Assembly: GCA_963752755.1 (NCBI GenBank)
Contig: CAVVZJ010000014.1
Location: 558,001-622,000 of the forward strand
Direction: 5' to 3'
DNA length: 64,000 nt
Origin: CAVVZJ01 sp963752755
GTDB lineage: Bacteria; Planctomycetota; Planctomycetia; Isosphaerales; Isosphaeraceae
The notes beneath the pieces are model-generated. The model was not told the DNA's origin and ran no database searches. It saw only the letters and a program-made list of their open reading frames with translations. Position numbers and translations under genes: made by a program. Below are positions 28,721-37,719 of the stretch, piece after piece. Each line of letters opens with the position of its first letter. The stretch's first letter is position 1.

Positions 28721-31151
28721 TCCGCGTGCAGGGATGGCAAGGCTGCGGACCGGGTTACTCGTTGCGATGGCGCTGGTGGTCGCTGCCGCGATTGTCGGGC
28801 TGGGATGGAAGGTGGCGGGGCCGCTGGCGTCGGCGGCGGGGAGTCGATCCTCGGACGCGGCGTCGGTCGCGTTCCCGGCATTCAACCTCGACGAGTGGAA
28901 GACCTTTCCCGTGCAGGAAGGCGGACGGATCAAGCCCTTCCAGACGTTCGCGATCGAGACGGTACGCACCCTCACGGGTCGGGCGGAATTCCGTGGGCTC
29001 GATCCGGTGGCCGTGGCCTTGATGTGGATCTTGCGGGACGGAGCGGACCCGGCAACCGACTGGATCGACTGGGAGGAGGAGCCGTTTCTTCTATGCGATC
29101 ACCGGGGCCTCCGGCGCGCAATCTTCGGGGACTCGGAGGGTGCGCAGGCGATCAGGCCCGAGGAGGAGTTGGGGAAGTTCGTGTCGCCGTCCGTGCTGAG
29201 GCAATCCGCGGGGTTCCAGGAGTTGCTCCGGCAGGCCCAGGCGATCCGGGCGGCGGACCGCGAGAAGGCCCAGCAATACCTGAGCCCGGAGCAGGCGAAG
29301 GCGGAGGAGGTCGCCAGGCGGCTCGCCCTCTTCGAGAGCCTGGGGAGGAACCGACCGGCCCGCTCACCCGTACCGGCGGGGACCGATCCGCTCCGCGTCG
29401 TCGCTCTCGATCGGGTGAGGGGCTCGGGTTGGTTCTCGGTCGGACAGCTCCGCTCGTTCGAGGCCGACGCCGGGGCCTGGTCGAGTGAGCTGGAGTCGCG
29501 TGCCCAAGAGGTTCCGCAAGATTACCTGAGTCGGGAAGCCCGCGAAGCGTTGGAGGTGTTCCAGTCGCGGTTGCTTGCGGGGGAGACCGAGGAGTCGGTC
29601 GAGGAGCTGGAGGCCACGGCGCGGGGGCGAGCGGAGGAGGTCGCGAGGCGCTACATCGAGATGCGGTCACGGGGAGACGAGGCCGGCATTCGGGCCTTGC
29701 TGGCGGGCGACGTGATCGCCTCGCCAGCGGAAGAACGTGAGTTCCTCGGACGAGTGGGACGGGACGGCTCGCCGGAATCGGTCGCGGCGGCGATCCGGGC
29801 GATGGTGATGGAGAAATCGTCACTGGACGATCTGAAGCAGCGAATCCGATCGGCGGCCGAGGCTGGCTATCGGCCCGATGACCCGCAGTTCCGGATGCTG
29901 CATCGGGATTACCTGGAGGCCCGTTTCCGGGGCCGGGATGAGGCATTGCATACCCCGCAGCCCTACCCATCGGGAGTTGCACGAAGATTGCTCGCCTCGT
30001 TCGATGCCGTGAGGGGAGCTTTCGTGACGGACGATCCGGCGTCCTTCGAGGAGGCCTCCGCGAAATTTTTCCAGGCTGCGGAAGAGGCCCGACGGGGCAA
30101 CGACGCGGAGCTGGATTCAGCGAGGATCGCGCTGGAGGTCCGGTTCAACGAGGTCCACCCGTTCCGCTGGGCCTGGGTGCTCATGCTCACATCGGCGGCG
30201 TTGCTGGCGGTTAGCCTGGCGGTGAGGTCGCGGGTCCCTCATGTCGTCGGGCTCGTCCTGTACACCGGCTCGCTGGCATTCCAGGCGTTCGGGTTCTATG
30301 CCCGCGTCAGCATCTCGGGACGGGCGCCTGTGAGCAACATGTATGAGTCGATCATCTTTGTCGGCGCGATGGCGGGGGTATTTGCGTTATTGCTCGAAGC
30401 GATCGAACGGCGACGCGTGGTCGCCCTGGCGGGGGCGCTGGTATCGACGCTCTCGCTGGTGCTGGCCGATCAATTGCCGATGGTCTTCGACCCCAAGATC
30501 AGCCCGCTGGTGCCGGTCCTGAGGAGCAATTACTGGCTGGTGGTCCACGTGCTCACGATCGTCTCAAGCTATGCGGCGGGAGCCGTCGCGTGGGCGTTGG
30601 GGAACCTCACGATGGGTCTGGTCGTCTTCGGGCGACCGGGACGCGAGACGATCCGGCTCCTGAGCCGGTTGACCTATCGTGCAATCCAGCTCGCCGTGCT
30701 TCTGCTGGCCGCCGGGACGTTCCTGGGAGGCTGGTGGGCGGCCGAGTCGTGGGGGCGGTTCTGGGGCTGGGACCCGAAGGAAGTCTGGGCCCTGATCGCG
30801 CTGGTTGCTTACGTGATCCCGCTGCACGCCCGGTATCTCGGCTGGGTCAAGGACTTTGGCCTGGCGGTATCGTCCGTCGTCTGCTTCGCGGCGATCGTCA
30901 TGTCGTGGTACGGGGTCAACTACGTGCTCGGCGCGGGCCTGCACAGCTACGGATTCGGTGGGGGGGGGCCGTGGTGGGTCCTCCTCGGCGGCCTGATCAA
31001 CCTGGAATATGTCTTGATCGCCGGTCTGCGGTACCGTCCCGATCGAGGGGTCGGGGAGGCGAGCCTGGCCGGGTCGGAAGGGGCGCAGCGGGGACCTCAC
31101 CTGGTCCTGGGTCGCGGTCGCATGGCCGCGAACGGTCAGGCGCCGTCATGA
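28713..31151 (+). CDS. ccsA: Cytochrome c maturation protein CcsA/ResC
   Basis: Heme handling half of system II. The C-terminal 330 residues contain the family's helices, the heme-binding WWD-type motif WGRFWGWDPKEVWALIAL, and histidines in WLVVHVLTIVSSY, YVIPLHARYLG and GAGLHSYGFGG. Ahead of this lies a periplasmic region of about 480 residues, opened by one signal-anchor helix and containing FPVQEGGRIKPFQTFAIET, a motif known from fused CcsBA proteins. It therefore seems to carry part of the ResB periplasmic function. It ends tail to tail with the ferredoxin/CAP operon, overlapping it by six bases. Confidence 0.88.
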   Translation: MRDPRAGMARLRTGLLVAMALVVAAAIVGLGWKVAGPLASAAGSRSSDAASVAFPAFNLDEWKTFPVQEGGRIKPFQTFAIETVRTLTGRAEFRGLDPVAVALMWILRDGADPATDWIDWEEEPFLLCDHRGLRRAIFGDSEGAQAIRPEEELGKFVSPSVLRQSAGFQELLRQAQAIRAADREKAQQYLSPEQAKAEEVARRLALFESLGRNRPARSPVPAGTDPLRVVALDRVRGSGWFSVGQLRSFEADAGAWSSELESRAQEVPQDYLSREAREALEVFQSRLLAGETEESVEELEATARGRAEEVARRYIEMRSRGDEAGIRALLAGDVIASPAEEREFLGRVGRDGSPESVAAAIRAMVMEKSSLDDLKQRIRSAAEAGYRPDDPQFRMLHRDYLEARFRGRDEALHTPQPYPSGVARRLLASFDAVRGAFVTDDPASFEEASAKFFQAAEEARRGNDAELDSARIALEVRFNEVHPFRWAWVLMLTSAALLAVSLAVRSRVPHVVGLVLYTGSLAFQAFGFYARVSISGRAPVSNMYESIIFVGAMAGVFALLLEAIERRRVVALAGALVSTLSLVLADQLPMVFDPKISPLVPVLRSNYWLVVHVLTIVSSYAAGAVAWALGNLTMGLVVFGRPGRETIRLLSRLTYRAIQLAVLLLAAGTFLGGWWAAESWGRFWGWDPKEVWALIALVAYVIPLHARYLGWVKDFGLAVSSVVCFAAIVMSWYGVNYVLGAGLHSYGFGGGGPWWVLLGGLINLEYVLIAGLRYRPDRGVGEASLAGSEGAQRGPHLVLGRGRMAANGQAPS

Positions 31152-32042
31152 AGCATTGATGTCGTGCTGCACAAGGTCAAGCAGGTTGTGGCCGGACATC
31201 CGATGCGCGGCGTCGTGTGGGCAGGCGTAGACGCAGCTCGGCTGGCCGTCGAGGCTGGAGCAGAGGTCGCAGGTGGTCGCCTTCTGCTGGACGACGGCGA
31301 TCTTGCGGCCGGGGCTGGAGGGGTCCTCGCGCTTGACCTGGAACGGGTGCATGTTGATGTTGCCATACGGGCAATTCTCGGCGCACTTGCCGCAGCCGAT
31401 GCACCAGTCCTCGATGATGATCTCGCGGCTCTCGCGGCGTCGGATCGAGCCGACGGGGCAGCCGACCATGCAGTAGGGGTCGAGGCAGCTCCGGCACGAG
31501 CTGGCGACGAGGAACTTGTCGAACCGCAGGCCTTCGCGGACGAGTCGGGTGACGCCGTCGTGGCTGTCGGCGCAGGCCTTGGAGCACTCGTCGCAGCGGG
31601 TGCATTTCTCCAGGTCGAGGACGAGGAGGCTCTGGGCCTCCATGAGCCCCTGGTCGAGGTAGTCGGCGAGGGGGACGCCCTCGACGCGGCGGCGGGCGAT
31701 CTCGTTCTCTTCGAGGCGTTCGATGGCGGTGGAGATCAACTCATCGCGGACGAGGGGGAACTGGTCGAGGACCTCGCGGAAGTCGTCGGCGTCGATGCGG
31801 ACGAGATCGACGTGGTCGAGGGCCGAGCAGGACGCGGTGCGGGTGCCGCGGGGGGCCTTGGCGCGGACCTCGGGGATGTGGGCCATCAGGCCGATCTCGC
31901 CGAAGTAGCCGCCGGGGCCGATGTAGGAGAGGACGGCCTCGCCGCCGGGGTGGGCCTGGGCGACCTTGACGTGGCCGATCCGGACGAGGAAGAAGCTGTC
32001 GGCGGGGTCGCCCTGGTGGAAGATCACCTCGCCGGGGTTCAT
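31146..32042 (-). CDS. CAP-domain/four-cluster ferredoxin protein (probably C-terminal part of the next gene)
   Basis: A 298-residue open frame. It begins inside a cyclic-nucleotide-binding (CAP_ED) domain (GEVIFHQGDPADSFFLVRIG, YFGEIGLM) without the helix that normally precedes it. The second half is an NrfC/DmsB-type electron-transfer subunit with four [4Fe-4S] sites: CTRCDECSKAC, CRSCLDPYCMVGC, CIGCGKCAENC and CDLCSSLDGQPSCVYAC. Its ATG overlaps the upstream stop (ATGA), but the missing CAP helix is found in a third frame just before it, so I think both frames are one polypeptide broken by two one-base insertions near 32043 and 32078. It would pass electrons from the NuoEF fusion toward the membrane. 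Confidence 0.82.
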   Translation of the reverse strand: MNPGEVIFHQGDPADSFFLVRIGHVKVAQAHPGGEAVLSYIGPGGYFGEIGLMAHIPEVRAKAPRGTRTASCSALDHVDLVRIDADDFREVLDQFPLVRDELISTAIERLEENEIARRRVEGVPLADYLDQGLMEAQSLLVLDLEKCTRCDECSKACADSHDGVTRLVREGLRFDKFLVASSCRSCLDPYCMVGCPVGSIRRRESREIIIEDWCIGCGKCAENCPYGNINMHPFQVKREDPSSPGRKIAVVQQKATTCDLCSSLDGQPSCVYACPHDAAHRMSGHNLLDLVQHDINAS

Positions 32043-34111
32043 CGCGGATCAGATCGACGCGGGGACGGAGGAAATCGATCGAGGCGCTGGAAGGCCTCGG
32101 GGTCGGAGGCGAGGCGGGCGAAGATCGGGACGATGGGGAGGTGGCTGTCGATGGCGCGCTGGAGGTAGCGCTGCTCCAGCATGGAGCGGGACTTCTGATT
32201 GCGCTGGAGGATGTAGAGGACGTTGCGGAGCATCTCGAGGACGACGGTTTCCTCGGCGGCGCGGACGGTGGCCGACCGGGGATACTGGTTCATGCAGCTC
32301 ATCTCGCCGAAGATGTCGCCGGCTTCGAGGGTGGCGATCGGGTTGTCGTAGCGGAGGGCGACGGGGGCGTCGATCGGGATGTAGCGGTCGTGGCTTTCTT
32401 CCTCGCGGTCGTCCTGGTCGCGGCTGACGAGGGTGCTGACGAACTTCTGGACGAGGCCGAAGGGTCCCCAGCCGGTCCGGGCGCCGCGACCTTTGAGGCT
32501 CTTGACGTGCTGGAGGGGTGCTTCCAGGAAAATATCGACCGTGCCTTTTTCGATGTAGAAGGCGGTTGAGCCGAAGTCGCCCTCGCGGCAGATGATGTCG
32601 CCCTTCTTGTAGTGGCGGCGGACGACGGCGCCGGCGTTCCAGCGGAGGAAGGGGCGGGAGACGCCCTCGAAGAGGGGGTGGTTGGCGAGGTCATCGGGGG
32701 AGACGGATTCGGGCTTCGGGGGTTGCTGCTGGTTCCAGAACTGGGGGCGGACGAAGCCGCGGTGGGTGAGGGCGCCGGTAGGGCAGGAGACCATGCACTC
32801 GCCGCAGGCGACGCAGGTGGAGTCTCCCATCGGGTCGTCGAGGTCGAAGGCGATGCGGGCCTGGTAGCCCTTGGCCATCCGGCCGATGACCTGGTTGTTG
32901 CGGATCTCGTTGCAGCCGCGGACGCAGCGGTCGCAGAGGATGCAGGCGTTGTGATCGACGGCGATGACGACGGAGGAGGTGTCCTGGCCGCGGTCGGGTC
33001 GGGTACGGGCGAAGCGATCGTTCTTCGCCTCGAATCGACCGGCGAGTCCCTCCAGCTCGCAGTCGTGGTCGCGCTCTTGCTTGGCGCAGGGGGTCGGGTG
33101 GTCGGACATGAGAAGTTCGGAGAGCGTCCGCACCGATCGCTTGACGCGGTCGCTCGACTCGTGGGTCGAGACTTCCATGCCGTTCTCGACCTGGCGATGG
33201 CAGGCGGGGATCAGCTTGCCGGAGCCCTTGACCTCGACGGTGCAGACGCGGCAGACGGCCGCGGGGGTCATGTGCTCGCGGTGGCAGAGGATGGGGATGT
33301 CGATGCCGAGTCGGGCGGCTGCGTCGAAGAGGGTCGTCGGCATCAAGCGGCTGGACTTCAAGGCGGGGTCGCGAACGACGTTGAACTCGGGGACCGTGAC
33401 CTCGCGGCCGTCGATCTTGAGCGTGATCGGCCGGATCTTGAAGCGGCCGTCGGCCGGGTCGCGGCTGATGTTCCTGGGGGAAACGAGCACGAGCTGGCCA
33501 TCAACGTCGAGGCGGACCTTCACACGTCCGTCGGACTCGTCGACCGCGACCATCGCGCCGGGGACCTCGTCGCCGCCGATCGTGAGACGGACGACCGGCT
33601 GGTTCGTGGCCGGGTCGATCGCCGTCATCGTGGCCGGAACCCGCAGAGAACGGCCCCCGACGGAGACGGGCACGAGCTGGACGCGGTGCCGCTTCTCCTC
33701 CTCATCCCAGACGACCTGTGAGGGGGGGACCACGACGGGGTCGCCCTCGACCGTCAACCGCACGCGGATCGGGTGCTCTGGGTCCGAGCGATCGGGGACG
33801 AGCAGCGAGGCGGGGACCTCGTGGCCATCGACGCTCAGCCGAAGCTCGGCGCGCTGGCTCTCCGGGTCGATGAAGACCATCGACTCGGGGATTGCGAACT
33901 CCTCGCCTTCGAGGGTGATCTTGACCCGTCGGACCTTGAACTGGGCGTCGTCCGGGTCGAAGATGACCATCGAGGGCGGCACCTCGACCGGCTGCCCATC
34001 GACGGTCAGTCGAATGCGGGGCTCGCCGCCCTGGGGATCGCGCACGACGAGCGACTCGGGGACCTCGCGGCCGTCGATGGTCAGGCGGCCTTGGTCTTCG
34101 ACCTGGCTCAT
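32039..34111 (-). CDS. Repeat-[2Fe-2S]-2x[4Fe-4S]-CAP iron-sulfur protein
   Basis: A 690-residue electron carrier. Residues 9-250 are nine copies of a 25-30-residue hairpin unit (pattern R-L-T-V-D-G-x-x-V-x-V-P ... V-x-x-D-P), arranged as three groups of three. The ninth copy flows straight into a NuoG-like [2Fe-2S] domain (CHREHMTPAAVCRVC and a distal C). Then comes a His-Cys site in which the middle cysteine is missing (HPTPCAKQERDHDCELE; Q where NuoG has C), then two [4Fe-4S] sites (CILCDRCVRGC, CVACGECMVSCP), and a complete CAP_ED domain (KKGDIICREGDFGSTAFYIE, GDIFGEMSCM). ATG 34111 is preceded by GGAGA; the open frame extends 26 codons further. Starts 11 bases after the NuoEF stop, so operonic. 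Confidence 0.85.
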   Translation of the reverse strand: MSQVEDQGRLTIDGREVPESLVVRDPQGGEPRIRLTVDGQPVEVPPSMVIFDPDDAQFKVRRVKITLEGEEFAIPESMVFIDPESQRAELRLSVDGHEVPASLLVPDRSDPEHPIRVRLTVEGDPVVVPPSQVVWDEEEKRHRVQLVPVSVGGRSLRVPATMTAIDPATNQPVVRLTIGGDEVPGAMVAVDESDGRVKVRLDVDGQLVLVSPRNISRDPADGRFKIRPITLKIDGREVTVPEFNVVRDPALKSSRLMPTTLFDAAARLGIDIPILCHREHMTPAAVCRVCTVEVKGSGKLIPACHRQVENGMEVSTHESSDRVKRSVRTLSELLMSDHPTPCAKQERDHDCELEGLAGRFEAKNDRFARTRPDRGQDTSSVVIAVDHNACILCDRCVRGCNEIRNNQVIGRMAKGYQARIAFDLDDPMGDSTCVACGECMVSCPTGALTHRGFVRPQFWNQQQPPKPESVSPDDLANHPLFEGVSRPFLRWNAGAVVRRHYKKGDIICREGDFGSTAFYIEKGTVDIFLEAPLQHVKSLKGRGARTGWGPFGLVQKFVSTLVSRDQDDREEESHDRYIPIDAPVALRYDNPIATLEAGDIFGEMSCMNQYPRSATVRAAEETVVLEMLRNVLYILQRNQKSRSMLEQRYLQRAIDSHLPIVPIFARLASDPEAFQRLDRFPPSPRRSDPR
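33362..34087 (-). repeat. Nine tandem hairpin repeats coding for about 27 residues each
   Basis: Protein-level repeat inside the iron-sulfur/CAP gene. Unit lengths are 25, 30, 27, 27, 30, 27, 25, 30 and a last one that merges with the ferredoxin domain. Three unit types recur in order: A with short EVP (REVPES, HEVPAS, DEVPGA), B with a V-x-VP-P core and long tail ending KVRRV, RVQLV, KIRPI, and C with IP/VP and a following I-D-P or R-D-P. So the 82-84-residue A-B-C block is triplicated. Confidence 0.75.
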
Positions 34112-34121
34112 CAGAATCTCC

Positions 34122-35972
34122 TCAGCGCGAGAGGCCCGAGCAGACGCCGGCTGGGCAGCGTCGCCGCAGGATGTGGTCGTCGAGCTCATCGCGGAAGTAT
34201 TTCAAGAGGGTCGACATCGGGTTAGAGGCGACCATGCCCAGACCGCAGATGGACGTGCTGACCATCGTGTCGGCCAGGATGGGGACGGAGTCATCGAGGG
34301 CATCGGGACTGACACTTTGCCCCGAGGTGATCGCCTCGAGCATCGTCGCCAGCTTCTGCGAGCCGACGCGGCAGGGGACGCACTTGCCGCACGACTCGTT
34401 GCGGAAGAACTGGGTGATGTTCTTGACCATGTCCACCATGCAGGCCTGCTGGCCCACCACGAGGAAGGCCGCGCCGAGCATGGAGCCGAGGTTGCCGAGG
34501 GTGCTCAGGTCGAGCGGCAGATCGAGGATGTCGTAGTGGGTCGCGCCGTTCTGGAGGTGATCCTGGCGGAACTTCTCGGGCAGAGCCGGGGCGGGGATCT
34601 TCGCCGGGAGGTATCCGGCCGAGGGGCCGGAAGGGGCGATGGCCTTGAGGGCGACGCCGTTGCGCATCCCGCCGGCCGTCTCGATCAGCTCGCGGACGGA
34701 CTGGCCGAAGGGGACCTCATAGACGCCGGGGGCGTTGACGTCGCCGCTGATCGAGACGAACCGCATGCCGCTGGCGCCGCGGGTGCCGCGGTCCTTGTAG
34801 GCGGAGCCGCCTCGGAGGACGATCAAGGGGACCCAGCTCAACGTCTCGACGTTGTTGATGACGGTCGGCTTGCTGTAGAGCCCCTGGAGGACCGGGAAGG
34901 GCGGCTTGTTGCGCGGCTCGGCGCGGCGGTCTTCCATCGCTTCGAGCAGGGCACTCTCCTCGCCGCAGATGTAGCCGCCGGGGCTGACGAAGACCTCGAC
35001 CGGGAAGGAGAGGTTCGAGCCGAGGATGCGGTCGCCGCAGAAGCCCTCGGAGCGGGCCTTGCGGATCGCCTCCTCCATCGCCTCGATCTCTTCCTCGTAC
35101 TCGTGGCGGATGTAGATGTAACCGCGCGTCGCTCCGGTGACGAGCCCGGCGAGGATGATCCCCTCCAGCACGAGCCACGGGGTGCGACGCATCAGCTCCC
35201 GGTCCTTGAACGTGCCGGGCTCGCTCTCGTCGGCGTTGCAGACGACGTATTTCTCGGAACCCGGGGCGTTACGGACGAGCGACCATTTCAGGTGCGTGCG
35301 GAAGCCAGCTCCGCCCATGCCGCGGAGGTCGGCATCCTTGAGGGCGGCGAGGATGCTGTCGGCGTCACGGTTCTCGACGAAACGGCGGACGGCGTCGAAG
35401 CGGGGCTCGCCGGCATAGACGTCGATCAGCCAGCCGAGGGAGGTCGTGTCGGCGTGCTGGGGCTCCAGCTCCTGGCCGGAGACGGCCGCGCGGACGAGAG
35501 AGCGGACCTCGCCGTCGGTCAGGCCGCGATAGACCTGGTCGTTGATCGCGACGGCAGGGGCCCGATCGCACTGGCCGAGGCAGGAGACGCCGCAGACTTC
35601 AAGCTGACCCTCGCCCAGCTCGCGACCCAGGTTTTCGAGACCGGACTGGAGCCGATCCGACCCGCGCAGGTGGCAGGCCATGTCGCGACAGACGCGGACC
35701 TCTGCCCGGCTCGGGGGCTCAAATCGGTAGTGCGGGAAGAAGCTCGCCACCTCGTGCAGCCGGTGGAGCGGCACGTCAAGCCGGCGCGCCAGCTCCTCCA
35801 GGTCGGTCCGGGGAAGGTAGCCGACCCGCTCCTGGATCTCGCGGAGTTGTTGCACGATCATAGCATCGCCCGGTCTGGGCCCCGATGGGTCTTCGAAACT
35901 GGCCGTGAACTGGAGGGGACTTGGGATCGGCTCGCGGCGTTCGTCCGGCGATGGATCGCCGGGTCGGCTCAC
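34122..35972 (-). CDS. NuoE-NuoF fusion, NAD(P)H-oxidising flavoprotein
   Basis: A 616-residue fusion. The N-terminal 170 residues are a NuoE-type thioredoxin-like [2Fe-2S] domain (CRDMAC, then CGVSCLGQC). The rest is NuoF: DLRGMGGAGFRTHLKW and NADESEPGTFKDRELM for FMN/NADH binding, GGYICGEESALLEAMED, and the [4Fe-4S] site SCGKCVPCR plus a distal cysteine in SICGLG. No C-terminal ferredoxin is present; that role appears to be taken by the downstream iron-sulfur/CAP protein. GTG 35972 overlaps the decaheme stop (GTGA); ATG 35861 (MIVQQLREIQ) is an alternative and would remove a proline-rich leader. It should take hydride from NAD(P)H via FMN, or run in reverse. Confidence 0.92.
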   Translation of the reverse strand: MSRPGDPSPDERREPIPSPLQFTASFEDPSGPRPGDAMIVQQLREIQERVGYLPRTDLEELARRLDVPLHRLHEVASFFPHYRFEPPSRAEVRVCRDMACHLRGSDRLQSGLENLGRELGEGQLEVCGVSCLGQCDRAPAVAINDQVYRGLTDGEVRSLVRAAVSGQELEPQHADTTSLGWLIDVYAGEPRFDAVRRFVENRDADSILAALKDADLRGMGGAGFRTHLKWSLVRNAPGSEKYVVCNADESEPGTFKDRELMRRTPWLVLEGIILAGLVTGATRGYIYIRHEYEEEIEAMEEAIRKARSEGFCGDRILGSNLSFPVEVFVSPGGYICGEESALLEAMEDRRAEPRNKPPFPVLQGLYSKPTVINNVETLSWVPLIVLRGGSAYKDRGTRGASGMRFVSISGDVNAPGVYEVPFGQSVRELIETAGGMRNGVALKAIAPSGPSAGYLPAKIPAPALPEKFRQDHLQNGATHYDILDLPLDLSTLGNLGSMLGAAFLVVGQQACMVDMVKNITQFFRNESCGKCVPCRVGSQKLATMLEAITSGQSVSPDALDDSVPILADTMVSTSICGLGMVASNPMSTLLKYFRDELDDHILRRRCPAGVCSGLSR

Positions 35973-37703
35973 TTGCCCTTCGACGCCTCCGACGTGGATG
36001 GATCATCGTTCGTGCGGCCTGGCGGCGCGGCCAGGAGCCACTGCTCGGCGGTCATCCGTTCACCGGCCTTGACGCCGCGAGCCGCGGCGCCAAGACCTTG
36101 ATGGGGTGAGTCGCCGTTGTGGTAACGGTGGCACTCGGTGCACGCGAAGGCGACACCGCCACGCCTCTTGCCACCGGAGTGGCTGGCGGGGGCGTGGCAC
36201 GTCTGGCAATTCTCGAGACCGGGCAAAAGCACGTCGCGGCTGGTGCAGGAGGCGGTCCCCCCCTGGGCCTCCGGATAAGCCCCGGCGTGACAGGCAAGGC
36301 AGCTCATCGCCCGGTGTGCAGTGTGGTCAAAGCGGGCATGCTCATACCAGATCTGCGGGACCCGTGGTGCGACCACATGCAGCGCGACCGGCTCCCCCTG
36401 CCCCGTGTCGAGCTTCGGCGGCTCTCCAGGCGTGATCACGACTGGCGGCGGCGGGTCGGACGGCTCGCGACAGGCGAATTGCGGCTTGGGCTCCTGGGCA
36501 TAGTGGTGGCATTCGTAGCAGGTCTGGGCGCCGGTGAAGAGAATGTGCTCGATCCGGGCGACCCGGTTAGCGACCTCGTCGCGGACTTTTTTGGTCCGCA
36601 TCTGGTCCTCGGTCTCACGACCGGGCATCGGGACCTGTGCGGGCTTGTCGAGGAGTTCGGAAGCCCCGGCAAGGGCGCGGGCCGCGATGGACTGGGAAAT
36701 GTCGGCGTGGAGTTCGGCGGGCTGGAGACCATGGCGAATCGTCAATGCGAGAGCCGGATCGGAGCCGTTCGCAGGCGACTCGACATGGACCGGATGACAG
36801 GCCCGACACTGGTTCTCATAGGTGATCGGCTGCATATAAGCTCCCGACGACCGTGAAGCCAGTCGCCCCGAAGGGTCATCGGCGATCTTCCCGATCGAGC
36901 CGGAACCGAGCCCGAAGTCGCCCGTATCGGTGACGTGGCAATCGGCGCAGGAAAGCTGGATCGGGGAGGATTCGGACTGATCTGGCTTGAGGTAGCGGTG
37001 CGCGCTGGCCGAGGTCCGAGATGGAGGCGAGCGTCAAGGGGGTCTCACCCGACTTGCGGACGAGTCCCGGGCTCATGTGCAAGGCATGGTTGAACTTCAG
37101 GCGGCCGGGGTCGCCTTCCTTCTTCGCCTTCTCCAGCGAACGGAACTCGGGATGGCCCTGGCCCGAGGCGAAGCTTTGGATTTCCTTCGCGTAAGTCATG
37201 GTGACGCTGGTCTTCATGTGCGCATCAAGGCCGGAGTGGCAGCGCGTGCAATCGGAATCGGGCAGATCGACGAGCGAGACGTGACGACCGCGGTGGTCAT
37301 GGTGGCAACTCGCGCAGGCAATTTCCGGCTCGGCCATGTTCTGGTGGTGAGCGGTCCCCGCGTGACAGGTCTCGCAGCGCTGGTTGGCGGCGGCGACCGG
37401 GTGCAGCGCGCTGGCCCAGTTCTCGCCGCTCATCGGAGCGAAGGGGACGTGGCAAGCCTCGCAGTTCGACTCCCAGGCGGCATGCACCTCGGCCACAGGT
37501 CCGCGCGAGGCCTGGAGCCGTCCCCAGTCGCTCAGGCCGACCCCGTGGCTGTCCACGCGCAGACCGACCACGACCCAGCCGATCGCCACCACGAAGGCCA
37601 CGAGGGCGAGCAGGCGTTTCCAGCGCTCCACCCGGTTCGGGTGATGTACGTAATCAAGCGGAATTCGCGAGGACAGGGATTTTCCGGTCGGGCCCTCGGA
37701 CAT
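35969..37703 (-). CDS. Membrane-anchored decaheme cytochrome c (frame-broken)
   Basis: About 575 residues with one uncleaved N-terminal helix (KRLLALVAFVVAIGWVVVGL) and a periplasmic domain with ten heme motifs: CEACH, CETCH, CASCH, CTRCH, CADCH, CRACH, CYECH, CLACH, CQTCH and CTECH. Additional histidines in HPVAAAN, FNHALHM and RFDHTAHRA are suitable sixth ligands. A single break near 37030 splits it into frames ending at 36876 and starting at 36835; joined, they read LASISDLG then HRYLKPDQSE. ATG 37703 starts 16 bases after the cytochrome b gene ends, and the stop overlaps the NuoEF start, so it is the middle gene of a tight operon. It should take electrons from the b hemes. Confidence 0.87.
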
Positions 37704-37719
37704 GGTTGTATCGCTCCGC

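Noticed and set aside
32964..36101. Plus-strand open frame of over 1000 codons opposite the NuoEF and iron-sulfur genes
   Set aside because: Antisense shadow: the minus strand shows complete cofactor motifs, the plus strand none.
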